Assembly (NCBI GenBank): GCA_905614375.1
Contig: CAJQSP010000007.1
Location: forward strand, 1-31,940
DNA length: 31,940 bases
Direction: 5' to 3'
Source: an uncultured Dehalococcoidales bacterium
Lineage (GTDB): Bacteria > Chloroflexota > Dehalococcoidia > UBA1151 > UBA1328
Below the pieces are notes generated by a model that saw only the letters and a list, made by a program, of their open reading frames with translations, searched no databases and was not told the origin of the DNA. Of this stretch, positions 1-9,472 are shown piece after piece (the first letter of the stretch is position 1; every line of letters starts with the position of its first letter). Made by a program: the position numbers and the translations under genes.

Positions 1-117
1 CTCTCTGCAATAGAAGCTCTACAACGTCACGGAATCCGAGCTTGTATCTCAGACGCCACAGAACAGCTAGTAAGACGATGTCGTCGGGAATTGGAGATCG
101 TTGAAGGGTGTACCTGA
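1..117 (+). CDS. 3' end of an unrecognised protein gene (partial)
   Basis: Frame 1 is open from the first base to a TGA at 115-117 and would encode the last 38 residues of a protein cut by the window edge. The reading contains IEALQRHGIRA and ISDATEQLVRR, which looks like a normal charged, helical C-terminus. I do not recognise the family. A second frame is also open to about base 111, so openness alone is weak evidence; the residue composition is the reason for choosing this frame. Confidence 0.4.
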   Translation, partial: LSAIEALQRHGIRACISDATEQLVRRCRRELEIVEGCT

Positions 118-184
118 ACGTTCGTTGAAACGGCTGTCGGAGTCCCGGCAATTGAACGTTCGATAGCCAAGCGAAGTTCGATGT

Positions 185-302
185 TTTCTCTTGGAAGTCG
201 ACGTAGACAGGCAGTGTGGGACGGTCATTGTAGATCTCATCAGTAAATGGGGAATGATGCTATTCTGCCCCCAAACTGAGTGCTGCCAGAACCCAATCTA
301 CA
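185..302 (+). repeat. Dispersed intergenic repeat, copy 1
   Basis: This stretch aligns with 4780-4897 in the same orientation. Shared blocks include TTCTCTTG at the left edge, CAGTAAATG, GAATGA followed by TATTCT, then TGAGT and CAGAACCCA near the right edge. By eye roughly two thirds to three quarters of positions match, with few gaps. Neither copy is coding. It may be a decayed mobile element, a duplicated regulatory region or a lineage-specific repeat. Confidence 0.6.
276..295 (+). repeat. GTTCT-N3-AGAAC-type motif, copy 1 (imperfect)
   Basis: The bases read CTGAGTGCTGCCAGAACCCA. This is the right end of repeat copy 1. It matches the motif at 4870-4889 on the same strand and the motif at 369-388 on the opposite strand. 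Confidence 0.45.
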
Positions 303-368
303 AGCGAATAGAGCTATCTGGTTATAGTCTATTTAGGTGAATATCATGTTCCAAAGCATAAACCGGTG

Positions 369-388
369 TGGGTTCTGTCAGAACTCAG
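369..388 (-). repeat. GTTCT-N3-AGAAC-type motif, copy 2 (inverted orientation)
   Basis: The plus strand reads TGGGTTCTGTCAGAACTCAG, which is an imperfect palindrome (GGGTTCT-GTC-AGAACTC). Its reverse complement matches 4870-4889 at 18 of 20 positions. It lies about 65 bases before the first MFS start codon, so an operator role for that exporter is possible. Confidence 0.45.
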
Positions 389-452
389 CAATAGGTAAGC
401 GACCTGAATAAATACTTTGTCGGCGCACACTTGTCCGTTGGCGCCGTAGTGA

Positions 453-2060
453 TTGACCAATTTAGTCATGCTGGGCAACCGTATGCGTGAACCAACGGAT
501 CCTCAATCGGTGCAACCAGATTCACTTGTAGAGATAGCGTATCGCCAGAAACTGGCGTTGATTGTGGCTCTAGCGTCGACACTTATTGTCACATCATCAA
601 GTCAGACGGTTGTGGCTACGGCCTCTCAAAACATCGTTGCAGACATTGGTGGATTTGAGCTATTTCCGTGGATGTTTGCAGGTTTTTCATTGACGTCGGC
701 GGTCGCTGTTCCAATTGTTGGCAAGCTTGCCGATATGCACGGAACACGTCCTGTGATGATCGTTTCGCTCACGCTTTTTATCGTTTCTTCTACAGCTGGT
801 GGATTCGTGAATTCAATGGAGCAAATGATAGTAGTGCGGGCATTCCAAGGGCTCGGGTTCGCTGGTGTTCTAAGTAGTGTGTGGGTCACGACTGCAACAA
901 TGTGGGCGCCAAAAGACAGGGCGAAATGGTTAGGAGTGCTTGCCGGTGCTTTCACACTGTCCGGAGTAGCGGGACCAATACTAGGTGGTTTTGTTTCGGA
1001 CGAAATTAGCTGGCGATGGCTGTTCTGGTTTAATCTGCCCTTAGGAACTGCAGCTTTGTGGTTTTTGCTGCGAATCTTTCCGAAAATTGAACGAGAGCAT
1101 CGATCTCGGCGTCTAGACATCGCCGGTGGACTGACATTTGGCCTGTTCGCCACGTCGGCCCTGTTCGCCGTGTCTTTTGGTGGTGACAAATACGCTTGGG
1201 ATTCACCGATTATTATCGGTCTGTTCCTATTTGCCTTACTGAACATCGGGTTGTTCGTGCGAGCCGAGTTTCGAGCCGAAGATCCAGTATTGCCGCCCGC
1301 ATTGTTCCGGCATCGCATTTTTGCCGGTGCGATGGCCTCTTCGCTGACAGTGACAATCAGTTTCGTTGTAACAACTGTGTTCGTGCCGCTGCTCGTCATC
1401 GGTGCAAAAGGAGAGTCTGCAACAACCTCAGCATTTCCCCTCATGGCAGAAGCCCTGGGCATAGCAATAGGGGCAAACTTTGCTGGTCAGATCTTGTCTA
1501 GATTTGGTTACGCCCGAGAGCTTGCGATAACAGGTCTAACATTAACAGCAGCAATCCTCTGGTCGATTGGGATAATAGGAATCGACATTAGCCTCAATCA
1601 ACTAGCAATCATGTCACTGGCAATGGGCATCGGCATCGCTCTGGCGTTCACATCATTTACCGTCCAGGTGCAAAACTCTATGCCGGAGAACGTGCTCGGG
1701 GTCGTCACTACAAGCATGCAGTTCGCAAGAACGTTCAGTATGGCTACCAGCAGCGCTATTTTAGGAGCAATCTTACTGGCTGGAATAGGCTTCATTAATA
1801 CTGATGACCCAACACCACAAGATGTGATCAAGAATCCTGAAATAATCGTTGCTGAAAAACGCCTTGCTGATGTGCGATTGGACTATTTAGATGATCCTAA
1901 TCTTGGTGAATCTGCGTTCGAACAAGATTTGTCTGAGGCAAGGAAGAAAATAGGTCACGCTCTCTCGACGGTATTCCAGGTAGCGGCCATCGGAAGCGCG
2001 GTTGGTGTACTACTCGCCTTCTATACGTTCAGTGACATGCGAACAGAAGTAGCTGATTGA
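453..2060 (+). CDS. MFS multidrug exporter, DHA2 (EmrB/QacA-like) type
   Basis: The 535-residue product has the length and about 14 hydrophobic segments expected of drug:proton antiporters of the DHA2 group in the inner membrane. The loop between TM2 and TM3 carries the MFS signature GKLADMHGTRPVMI, and TM5 carries the antiporter motif as GPILGGF followed by WRWLFWFNLPLG. The substrate cannot be told from sequence. The longest frame begins with TTG at 453; ATG codons at 468 and 483 are alternative starts, and none has a strong ribosome binding site. A charged segment of about 60 residues near residues 450-510 separates the last TM helices. The gene stands alone, 373 bases before metY. Confidence 0.9.
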   Translation: MTNLVMLGNRMREPTDPQSVQPDSLVEIAYRQKLALIVALASTLIVTSSSQTVVATASQNIVADIGGFELFPWMFAGFSLTSAVAVPIVGKLADMHGTRPVMIVSLTLFIVSSTAGGFVNSMEQMIVVRAFQGLGFAGVLSSVWVTTATMWAPKDRAKWLGVLAGAFTLSGVAGPILGGFVSDEISWRWLFWFNLPLGTAALWFLLRIFPKIEREHRSRRLDIAGGLTFGLFATSALFAVSFGGDKYAWDSPIIIGLFLFALLNIGLFVRAEFRAEDPVLPPALFRHRIFAGAMASSLTVTISFVVTTVFVPLLVIGAKGESATTSAFPLMAEALGIAIGANFAGQILSRFGYARELAITGLTLTAAILWSIGIIGIDISLNQLAIMSLAMGIGIALAFTSFTVQVQNSMPENVLGVVTTSMQFARTFSMATSSAILGAILLAGIGFINTDDPTPQDVIKNPEIIVAEKRLADVRLDYLDDPNLGESAFEQDLSEARKKIGHALSTVFQVAAIGSAVGVLLAFYTFSDMRTEVAD

Positions 2061-2177
2061 TGTTTTCATATTTCAGATCGCCATGACTTACGTCAAACCT
2101 GACCCCACGCTAGTTGCTCCGATTTACGATTTCATCTCATCAAAACTTCGATTAAACATCCTCTAATATCACGGCTT

Positions 2178-2197
2178 AGGTTTTATAAGAACTCAGG
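2178..2197 (-). repeat. GTTCT-N3-AGAAC-type motif, weak copy
   Basis: The bases read AGGTTTTATAAGAACTCAGG. The AGAACTCAG half matches 369-388 exactly, while the other half is degraded. Both copies are followed 15-22 bases later by ACCTGAATA, which suggests that more than the core is shared. Confidence 0.3.
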
Positions 2198-2310
2198 GCT
2201 CACTTGGTGATTTGGTCAACCTGAATACATGATCACCCTCTGTCGCAAGGATGAGGCCTGTTCGCGTCTCACACTATCTTGTGAATGAGTGCTAAAATCA
2301 ATTGCTAATT

Positions 2311-2355
2311 ATGAATATTTATTCGTTATACATTTACTGTTGTACCGGTCGCTAA
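2311..2355 (+). CDS. Possible leader peptide with two cysteine codons upstream of metY
   Basis: An ATG at 2311 opens a 14-codon frame, MNIYSLYIYCCTGR, ending in TAA at 2353-2355. Tandem TGT TGT codons are at 2338-2343. There is no Shine-Dalgarno sequence, but a -10-like TAAAAT at 2293-2298 would start a transcript only a few bases before the ATG. The mini-ORF ends 32 bases before a terminator-like hairpin in the metY leader. Cysteine-rich leader ORFs acting as attenuators are known before sulfur genes in mycobacteria. Whether this one is translated is unknown, and a chance ORF of this length is quite possible. Confidence 0.3.
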   Translation: MNIYSLYIYCCTGR

Positions 2356-2387
2356 GCTGCTCGGTCTTTTTTGTGCGTCAAAATTTC

Positions 2388-3759
<1,372 letters not shown>

Positions 3760-3775
3760 AAAATAGAAACATCAG

Positions 3776-3818
3776 CGCCGATTACGGACGATTATTTTCG
3801 TTCGTGATCGGCGAATTT
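3776..3818 (+). promoter_or_regulatory. Strong stem-loop between metY and metA
   Basis: Bases 3776-3791 pair with 3798-3813 over 16 positions (two of them G-U) around a TTATTT loop, followed by AATTTT. The structure ends only 9 bases before the metA ATG, and no Shine-Dalgarno sequence fits between them. It may be a weak terminator or attenuator of metY transcription, an mRNA end or stability element, or a control of metA translation. Confidence 0.6.
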
Positions 3819-3822
3819 TCCA

Positions 3823-4722
3823 ATGACTTTAATTCTTCCAACCAATTATCACGCGATTCCTCAGATCGAACAGAATCGCGTGAACTGGGTTCCCGTTCCA
3901 CAGGCTGAAAAGCAGGATATTCGTCCGCTTCGGATCGGTATCATGAACATCATGCCGTTGGGAGAGCAATACGAAATCAACTTACTGTTGCCACTTGGAT
4001 TATCAGTACTACAGATAGAACCTGTATGGATACGGCTGGAATCTCACCAGTACAAAACTTGGGAACGGGGTCATCTCGACGATCACTACGTGAGTTATGC
4101 GGAAGCGACCAAAGATTCTCCTTTGGATGGATTAATCATTACTGGTGCTCCGGTTGAACATCTCAAATTCGAAGATGTCGCCTATTGGAACGAGTTCTCC
4201 GAAATCGCAAAGCATGCCCGAGAAAACACACCAAGCACTCTCGGTATCTGTTGGGGAGCGTTCGCTCTGGCGTACTTGGAGGGCATTAGCAAGATTGATT
4301 TCGAACAAAAACTATTTGGTGTGTTCGAACTAAACAATCTCGACCAAGAGCACTACATTATGGGTGCTATGGACGACGCATTCCTTTCACCACAAAGTCG
4401 TATGGCTGGCATGTCAGATGATGAACTTCTCCAAGCAAGAGACCGAGGAAAAATAAATCTTCTAGCGCACGGACTCGAATCGGGTTATTCGATCTTTGAG
4501 ACAACCGATCGAAGGGTTTTGATGCACCAAGGGCACCCAGAGTACAGTTCTAGTCGACTGGCTTACGAAGTTACCAGAGATGCTGACGATACGTCGGTCT
4601 CACTTGTAGAAAATTTCGACCCAGCAAACCCTGTCAACCGATGGCGAATGCATCGGAACACGTTCTTTCACCAGTGGCTCCGTTACTGCTACACCCATAT
4701 CAGTATGGGTTCGAGTGGCTAA
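3823..4722 (+). CDS. metA: Homoserine O-acetyltransferase, MetA family
   Basis: The 299-residue product is a MetA-family homoserine acyltransferase, a glutamine-amidotransferase-like fold. Visible catalytic residues are Cys143 (GICWGAF), His238 and Glu240 (HQGHPEY). The residue after ITGAPV is Glu112. In this family Glu at that place goes with acetyl-CoA use, as in Bacillus, and Gly with succinyl-CoA use, as in E. coli. O-acetylhomoserine is also what the neighbouring MetY needs, so the acetyl reading is consistent. The start MTLILP aligns in position with the start of Bacillus MetA, although no ribosome binding site is visible. The two genes together convert homoserine to homocysteine. Confidence 0.93.
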   Translation: MTLILPTNYHAIPQIEQNRVNWVPVPQAEKQDIRPLRIGIMNIMPLGEQYEINLLLPLGLSVLQIEPVWIRLESHQYKTWERGHLDDHYVSYAEATKDSPLDGLIITGAPVEHLKFEDVAYWNEFSEIAKHARENTPSTLGICWGAFALAYLEGISKIDFEQKLFGVFELNNLDQEHYIMGAMDDAFLSPQSRMAGMSDDELLQARDRGKINLLAHGLESGYSIFETTDRRVLMHQGHPEYSSSRLAYEVTRDADDTSVSLVENFDPANPVNRWRMHRNTFFHQWLRYCYTHISMGSSG

Positions 4723-4779
4723 TTAGGTGAGGACGGTTATGGCAGTAGAAAGTCAGCTATCCGAATGAGGACCGATATA

Positions 4780-4897
4780 TTCTCTTGAAAGTTGACTGAG
4801 ACAGCAATCGCGGGATGGACATGATCAAACCTTCTCAGTAAATGATGAATGACGGTATTCTCCCCGATGTTGAGTTCTTACAGAACCCATTCCACTG
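4780..4897 (+). repeat. Dispersed intergenic repeat, copy 2
   Basis: This copy aligns with 185-302 in the same orientation, sharing TTCTCTTG, GACAG, CAGTAAATG, TATTCT, TGAGT and CAGAACCCA in the same order and spacing. It lies 57 bases after the metA stop codon, whereas copy 1 lies before the first MFS gene, so the two copies bracket the MFS-metY-metA block. Confidence 0.6.
4870..4889 (+). repeat. GTTCT-N3-AGAAC-type motif, copy in repeat 2
   Basis: The bases read TTGAGTTCTTACAGAACCCA, with inverted halves GAGTTCT and AGAACCC around TAC. It is the reverse complement of 369-388 apart from two positions. Confidence 0.45.
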
Positions 4898-5050
4898 ACA
4901 TCGGCTATTAGCCAAGAGCCGCCAAACCAAGCGGAATCCTGAACCGGCCTGCTCAATCCATTGATCCACTCACATCATCTTCGGGTTAAATGTAGTATCC
5001 CGACCGCCGGTAATCTCTGGCAGTCTAAGAATCCAAAAAAAGAGCCGCAG

Positions 5051-6359
5051 ATGGAGCAGCCAAATCCCAGACACCTCAGTCGATAAATCACCTGAATCTC
5101 AAAGTGTATCTGGACTCGGCAGAATTTATCGGGGTTGGTACATCATTGGAGTATCAGCACTGTCGATCGGCGCGGTGTTAGGAACCGTACAGTTCGCCTT
5201 CGGTTTTTTCATCTAACCCCTTGAAGAAGAGTTCGGATGGGCCAGAACCCAAATCAACGTATCGCTAAGTATTGGGGTTTTGACCAGTTTCCTATCGCCA
5301 GTCGTAGGCAATCTGATGGATCGATTCGGAACAAAGTGGACGATGGCTGTATCGATTGTTCTGGTTGCCAGCGCGTTCCTTCTACGATCAGTAATGACCG
5401 AGCTTTGGCAGTTCTATCTCTTCAGCGGAATCATGTTCGCTGGTACGCCCGGTGCGACGATGATGCCAGCAGGCCGGCTCGTTCTCACCTGGTTCCCTAA
5501 GGCCCGTGGTCGGATGATGGGGATCGTGACCTCAGGCAACAACATCGGCAGTGGACTCGCTGTTCCAATCATCGCCGGTCTGATCGGATTTGTCGGTTGG
5601 AGGTGGACTTGGGCGCTTATGGGTATCGCTTTGATTGGCATGGCAATGCTTGTGTTATTGGTCATTCGTGACGATTCTGACGATGTGACCAAAGAACGAG
5701 GTAAGCGGTGGGCTCCTAAATATTCAGATGACGATGGAACTGCCGGCTTGAATAGCGGTATGACTGTGTCGGCGGCAGTACGGACTTCAACGTTCTGGTT
5801 TTTGGTGATCGGAATGACTCTTCAACAGTTCATTCGAACTGGAGTTGTGAGTCAAATGGTGCCCCACCTTGAGCAAGTCGGGTTCTCACGGGCAGTTACT
5901 GCGACGATGATGATAGTTTTGGCGATATTTGCAGCTTCAAGCAAGTTGATATTCGGTCGACTCAGCGAATCGATCACCGCTCAAGTGTCGTTCATAGTCA
6001 TCATGATTCTTCAGGGGATAGGGCTTTCGGTTCTACTCATATCAGGCGGTTCTGCGATCACATGGGGTGCAATTGTCGTGTTTGGGCTAGGCATGGGCGG
6101 CGTGGGTGCGCTAACCCCGCTGGTCATATTCGATATGTTTGGACTCAAACAATTCGGCAGCATCATGGGCCTGACTCGAATGTCGATCGCAATACCGATT
6201 TTCTTTGGTCCCATATTTGCAGGAATGATTTTCGACTCGAAGGGTAAGTACGACCTGATGTTCGTTATTACGATTGGGCTTCTAGTCGTTGCGATAGGAA
6301 GCTTTATGCTGGCAAAACCTACAACCACCGATACTAACGCCAAAGAGACGCTTGACTAA
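5051..6359 (+). pseudogene. MFS transporter gene broken by an in-frame stop (OFA/monocarboxylate-like)
   Basis: From 5280 (TTG) the frame is open for 359 residues with MFS features such as LMDRFGTKW and about 10 TM helices. The same frame clearly codes for the missing start of the protein: RGWYIIGVSALSIG at 5130-5171, then AFGFFI, a TAA at 5214-5216, then PLEEEFGWART. Many relatives have a residue such as Lys or Pro at that place, so one base change would explain the TAA. Upstream, the frame has no ATG, GTG or TTG before TM1 back to a TGA at 4962. The nearest ATG (5051) is in another frame and stops after 11 codons. Two lesions suggest a recent pseudogene. Sequencing or assembly errors are the alternative. 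Confidence 0.7.
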
Positions 6360-6370
6360 CAGACTCATCA

Positions 6371-7312
6371 CTAGCGATGAGCGCTCCGATCAGCATCGGC
6401 GGCGTCAGCAGTACCATGTGCATGCGATTCGTGTGAGTGCGAATGATTGGCAATTTCCAGCTGCCGACTGTGCCGTCCAAACGAATGAGATACAAATGCA
6501 GCTAGTTCGACGGTAATCAACAAGGTAATTGCAGTGAGAACTACTGTTCCACCTGGTGCAATATCTGCGTAGTAGGCGATTATCATTCCGACTACTGCCA
6601 CGAATATGCCGACCAGTGAAGATGCGACAACAGTTCGTGTCAGGCCTTTTGTGATTCTAAGGCTTACAAGAACAGGAATTACGATGAGAGCCCCTACAAG
6701 AAGCACACCAACCACTCGCATGGACACCGTTATCGTAGCGCCAGTGAGCACGGCCAGACCGAGATTTAGTAAATGAACCCGCACGCCGTTAATTCGGGCA
6801 AGATCTGGATCGAACGTAATTTGCGCCAATTCTGAGCTGAAAATCAGCATGAACACGGTGATCACGACCGCTAGTGAGGCCATCCACCAAAGATCGGTCT
6901 GTGTGACGGTGAGTACGCTCCCGAACAAGTACGAAAACAGAGTGCTATTGAAACCATCTGCGATACTTATTAGAACCACTGCGAGGGCAAGCGCACCATA
7001 GAGAAATACAGCAAGTGCAGCGTCGCCAGGCAGTAAGCGTCGCATTCGCAACTCTTCGATTGATACTGCTGCAGTCGTCGTTGCGATCAATGCGACCACA
7101 GGTACGAACGTCTTTGTGAGCAGCGCAATCGCAACCCCGGCGAGTGCGACGTGCGAGAGAGTGTCGGCGATAAGCGACAGTCGTCTTAGCACAAGGAAAA
7201 CACCGAACGCAGGAGCCGTTGCTCCGACCAATACTGAAGCGAGTATCGCTCGGTTCATAAATTCGTACTGAAAAATCTCTGACAAATGGCTACCTGTGTG
7301 TGTGTTCTTCAT
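6371..7312 (-). CDS. znuB: Metal ABC transporter permease (ZnuB/MntB-like, ABC-3 family)
   Basis: The 313-residue product is an integral membrane permease with about eight hydrophobic segments. The conserved family pattern SLIADTLSHVALAGVA lies near residues 45-60. It would pair with the ATPase encoded just upstream to import zinc or manganese. The C-terminal tail is rich in histidine (HSHSHESHAHG), as in many zinc transporters, though the tail alone does not prove zinc. The ATG at 7312 overlaps the end of the ATPase gene by 23 bases; ATG at 7258 (MNRAILASVL) is an alternative start that better matches the usual N-terminus. No periplasmic binding protein gene is in the window. Confidence 0.88.
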   Translation of the reverse strand: MKNTHTGSHLSEIFQYEFMNRAILASVLVGATAPAFGVFLVLRRLSLIADTLSHVALAGVAIALLTKTFVPVVALIATTTAAVSIEELRMRRLLPGDAALAVFLYGALALAVVLISIADGFNSTLFSYLFGSVLTVTQTDLWWMASLAVVITVFMLIFSSELAQITFDPDLARINGVRVHLLNLGLAVLTGATITVSMRVVGVLLVGALIVIPVLVSLRITKGLTRTVVASSLVGIFVAVVGMIIAYYADIAPGGTVVLTAITLLITVELAAFVSHSFGRHSRQLEIANHSHSHESHAHGTADAADADRSAHR

Positions 7313-8162
7313 CGTGCATCAGTACGTCCACTGGGAAGCCATATAGACCCGACAGTGCCTGCGCATCAAGTTGGTGCACTGGTCCGTGAAAGACGATGTC
7401 TCTGTTAATACAGGCACACGTGGTCGCCTCACGCATGACAGCTCCGATGTCGTGCGAGACCATCACGATCGTGATTCCGAGCTCTCTGTTCAAACGCCTG
7501 ACCATCGTGTGGAACTGCTCTTCACCGGCAGCATCGACACCGGCGACTGGTTCGTCCATCACGAGCAGATCAGGCCGACGCACTAGCGAACGGGCTATCA
7601 ACATGCGCTGCTGCTGCCCAACAGAGAGGTCAGAGACGCGCCGGGACGCAAGATGTGCGATGCCTGCCAACTCCATGGCTTCGTCTACTCGATTCGATTT
7701 GTTTCGCTTGAATATAGAGAGCGGATCGAATCCGGTGTAGGAGCCGAAGTTGACAATTTCTCTAACGGATGCAGGGAATCTAGACTCTGTCGCCTGAGTT
7801 CTTTGTGGCACGTATCCAATTTTGTGCCAATCCGTAAACGTCTCTGTAGGTTCCCCAAATAAAAAAACCTGACCAGAAGTAGGCCTCAAAAGACCAAGAG
7901 CGAGCTTCATCAACGTTGTCTTGCCAGAACCGTTTGGTCCGAGGATCGCTGCGAATTCACCGGAAGTGATCGAGAAATTGATATCCCGCACCACCGGGAC
8001 GGAGTTATAGCTAAACCAAGTCTCTTCAAAACGTATCGGAATCTGCTCCGGTCGCAAAACTTTGCCTTCATGGCTGCTCAAGTTTTGAGGTTCAGCATCA
8101 TTTTCAAGCTGGTTAGAAATAGTTCCAACTGGTTCGTTTTCTGACAAATTATCCACCGGCAT
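7290..8162 (-). CDS. znuC: Metal ABC transporter ATP-binding protein (ZnuC-like)
   Basis: This is an ABC ATPase with all key motifs: Walker A GPNGSGKT (about residues 75-82 from the chosen start), signature LSVGQQQ (about 179-185), Walker B LLVMDEP (about 199-205) and the switch histidine in VSHDIG. It would power the adjacent ABC-3 permease. The chosen ATG at 8162 overlaps the regulator gene by 14 bases. An ATG at 8216 would add 18 residues lying inside the regulator gene and seems less likely. The product still has about 40 non-conserved residues before the ABC domain. The gene order regulator-ATPase-permease indicates one metal-responsive operon. Confidence 0.9.
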   Translation of the reverse strand: MPVDNLSENEPVGTISNQLENDAEPQNLSSHEGKVLRPEQIPIRFEETWFSYNSVPVVRDINFSITSGEFAAILGPNGSGKTTLMKLALGLLRPTSGQVFLFGEPTETFTDWHKIGYVPQRTQATESRFPASVREIVNFGSYTGFDPLSIFKRNKSNRVDEAMELAGIAHLASRRVSDLSVGQQQRMLIARSLVRRPDLLVMDEPVAGVDAAGEEQFHTMVRRLNRELGITIVMVSHDIGAVMREATTCACINRDIVFHGPVHQLDAQALSGLYGFPVDVLMHDEEHTHR

Positions 8163-8592
8163 TAGCGCCAGATAAGCATTGATTGCAAGTGATGAATATT
8201 TCCATGCGATGACCAACTATTTTGCCGCCAATCTCTTTACCCAGCGAACGCATCACACGCTCGACTGTTGAATGGCGAAACTCGCCGACAGCACCGCATT
8301 TTGAACAGATAGTGTGGTGGTGATGTTCAACACGGGCGATACTGTACATCGGTGCACCATCGAGGATGGGCAGTTTGCACAATGCCCCAGCATCGACAAG
8401 ATGACGAATCGTTCGATAGACCGTCGCCCTGCCCACTTCTGGCAAATCACGGCAGAGCTGCTCGGCGGTGAACGCGTTTTTGGCACTCTCGATACGCGCC
8501 AATACTGCCGATCTCGCTGATGTTTTACGAAGACCTTTATCTTGAAGCGCGGTGAACAGATCTACTTCGATCGGATTCGCTGTGTCAGACAT
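8149..8592 (-). CDS. Fur-family metal regulator, probably Zur
   Basis: The 147-residue product has the Fur layout: an N-terminal winged helix with GRATVYRTIRHLVDAG as recognition region, then the metal-binding stretch EHHHHTICSKCG and a second CxxC pair (CNQC) at the C-terminus, forming the structural zinc site. Because it leads an operon with a ZnuCB-like importer, a Zur role (repression when zinc is sufficient) is most likely; a manganese or iron sensor cannot be ruled out. ATG at 8592 is preferred over the GTG directly before it; GAAGG stands about 10 bases upstream. A partial palindrome in the leader (8612-8630) may be its own operator. Confidence 0.88.
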   Translation of the reverse strand: MSDTANPIEVDLFTALQDKGLRKTSARSAVLARIESAKNAFTAEQLCRDLPEVGRATVYRTIRHLVDAGALCKLPILDGAPMYSIARVEHHHHTICSKCGAVGEFRHSTVERVMRSLGKEIGGKIVGHRMEIFITCNQCLSGANAGG

Positions 8593-8611
8593 CACGAAAT
8601 ACCTTCGTCTT

Positions 8612-8630
8612 ATTGATACTTGATATCGAT
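8612..8630 (-). promoter_or_regulatory. Candidate Fur/Zur operator
   Basis: The plus strand reads ATTGATACTTGATATCGAT, with halves ATTGATA and TATCGAT (6 of 7 complementary) around CTTGA. It lies 20-38 bases before the regulator ATG and downstream of a good -10 box (TATACT on the minus strand, about 8648-8653). Position and AT-rich symmetry fit autoregulation, but it is not a full Zur consensus. Confidence 0.35.
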
Positions 8631-8686
8631 TAGAATTGACTCAACCAGTATACAGCGAGTGAGATATTGTCGGATACGTGAGCAAC

Positions 8687-9472
8687 CTATCCATAGATTT
8701 TTTGCCCGAAGACATTCGTGACGTAGGTACCGGATTCGAACCAGGTAATGGCAACAACGATGACACCGATTATAAGAATTGCTGCCACCATCCTAGAAGC
8801 CGGTTGAGCTGCAGTTCGAAGTGCCATTCGTGGCGTTCCAAAGTTGAACGGAGTTTCCACAGCAAACAGTCGTTCACGCGGTGCGATCAATAGTGCGACG
8901 ATTGCGCCAGCAATTAGGCCACCAAAGTGGGCGGCATTGTCGATCCCTGCAGAGGCGAGTCCCATCACAACGTTTATGCCTACGATGACACCGATCGAAG
9001 TCAGCTGCTGACGCCCCATTTGGCCTAAAAGACGCCTGTTCAGCAACAAATAAACTCCGAAGCCACCAAGAATCCCAAAAACAGCTCCGCTGGCACCAAC
9101 ACCGGGATTGGGACCAGCGAGAAAACTAACCGCATTGCCCATCACTCCGGCCGTCAGGTAAATTACTAGGAAATTCCGGGTACCAAACGTTCGTTCAACC
9201 ATCGAGCCGAAAATGATCAGGCCGAACATGTTCGTGAGCATGTGAAAAAAACCGACGTGCAGGAATATCGGCATAAATAGTCGCCAATACTCACCGTCAG
9301 CAATATATGGACCATATTTTGCACCCAAATCAACTAAGTTCTGAGTACTAGGGCCACCTTTTACCGAGACCCACAGAAAGAAAAGTATGTTTATAGCGGC
9401 AATCGCACTAGTGGCTGGAGAGCCACTAATACTTGCCGCAAAACTCTGCTGCGAACCTGAGGACTGTCTCAA
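8687..9472 (-). CDS. Rhomboid-family intramembrane serine protease
   Basis: The 261-residue product has about six to seven TM helices and the rhomboid catalytic pair: Ser128 in GVGASGAVFG and His182 in DNAAHFGGLIAG. The HxxxN element HMLTN (His77, Asn81) and EYWRLFMPIFLHVGFFH upstream are also typical. It cleaves membrane proteins within the bilayer; the substrate is unknown. The start is TTG at 9472 with a weak GAAAG upstream. It ends 91 bases before the Fur-family gene on the same strand, so read-through is possible, but that spacer has its own promoter-like sequence. Confidence 0.92.
   Translation of the reverse strand: MRQSSGSQQSFAASISGSPATSAIAAINILFFLWVSVKGGPSTQNLVDLGAKYGPYIADGEYWRLFMPIFLHVGFFHMLTNMFGLIIFGSMVERTFGTRNFLVIYLTAGVMGNAVSFLAGPNPGVGASGAVFGILGGFGVYLLLNRRLLGQMGRQQLTSIGVIVGINVVMGLASAGIDNAAHFGGLIAGAIVALLIAPRERLFAVETPFNFGTPRMALRTAAQPASRMVAAILIIGVIVVAITWFESGTYVTNVFGQKIYG

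Larger units (their letters stand above)
118..452. other. Non-coding spacer before the first MFS gene
   Basis: No convincing gene is visible in this 335-base stretch. It carries one copy of a diverged repeat of about 118 bp (185-302) and two copies, in opposite orientations, of a short GTTCT-N3-AGAAC inverted motif (276-295 and 369-388). The promoter of the following exporter gene should lie here, but I cannot pick clear -35/-10 boxes. Confidence 0.5.
4723..5050. other. Non-coding spacer after metA
   Basis: I find no gene here. The stretch carries the second copy of the dispersed repeat (4780-4897) with the best-preserved GTTCT-N3-AGAAC motif. No intrinsic terminator for metA is evident. The remaining 150 bases show nothing I can name. 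Confidence 0.5.

Noticed and set aside
626..1462. Long open frame on the minus strand inside the first MFS gene
   Set aside because: It is a shadow of the MFS coding frame: composition is unlike a natural protein and shows no family motif.
2287..2295. GAGTGCTAA, the right half of a CIRCE (HrcA) operator
   Set aside because: The matching left half TTAGCACTC is absent at the required 9-base spacing, and no heat-shock gene follows.
6363..6380. Hairpin CTCATC-GATGAG between the broken MFS gene and znuB as a two-way terminator
   Set aside because: The stem is short, overlaps the znuB stop codon region, and lacks a T run on either strand.
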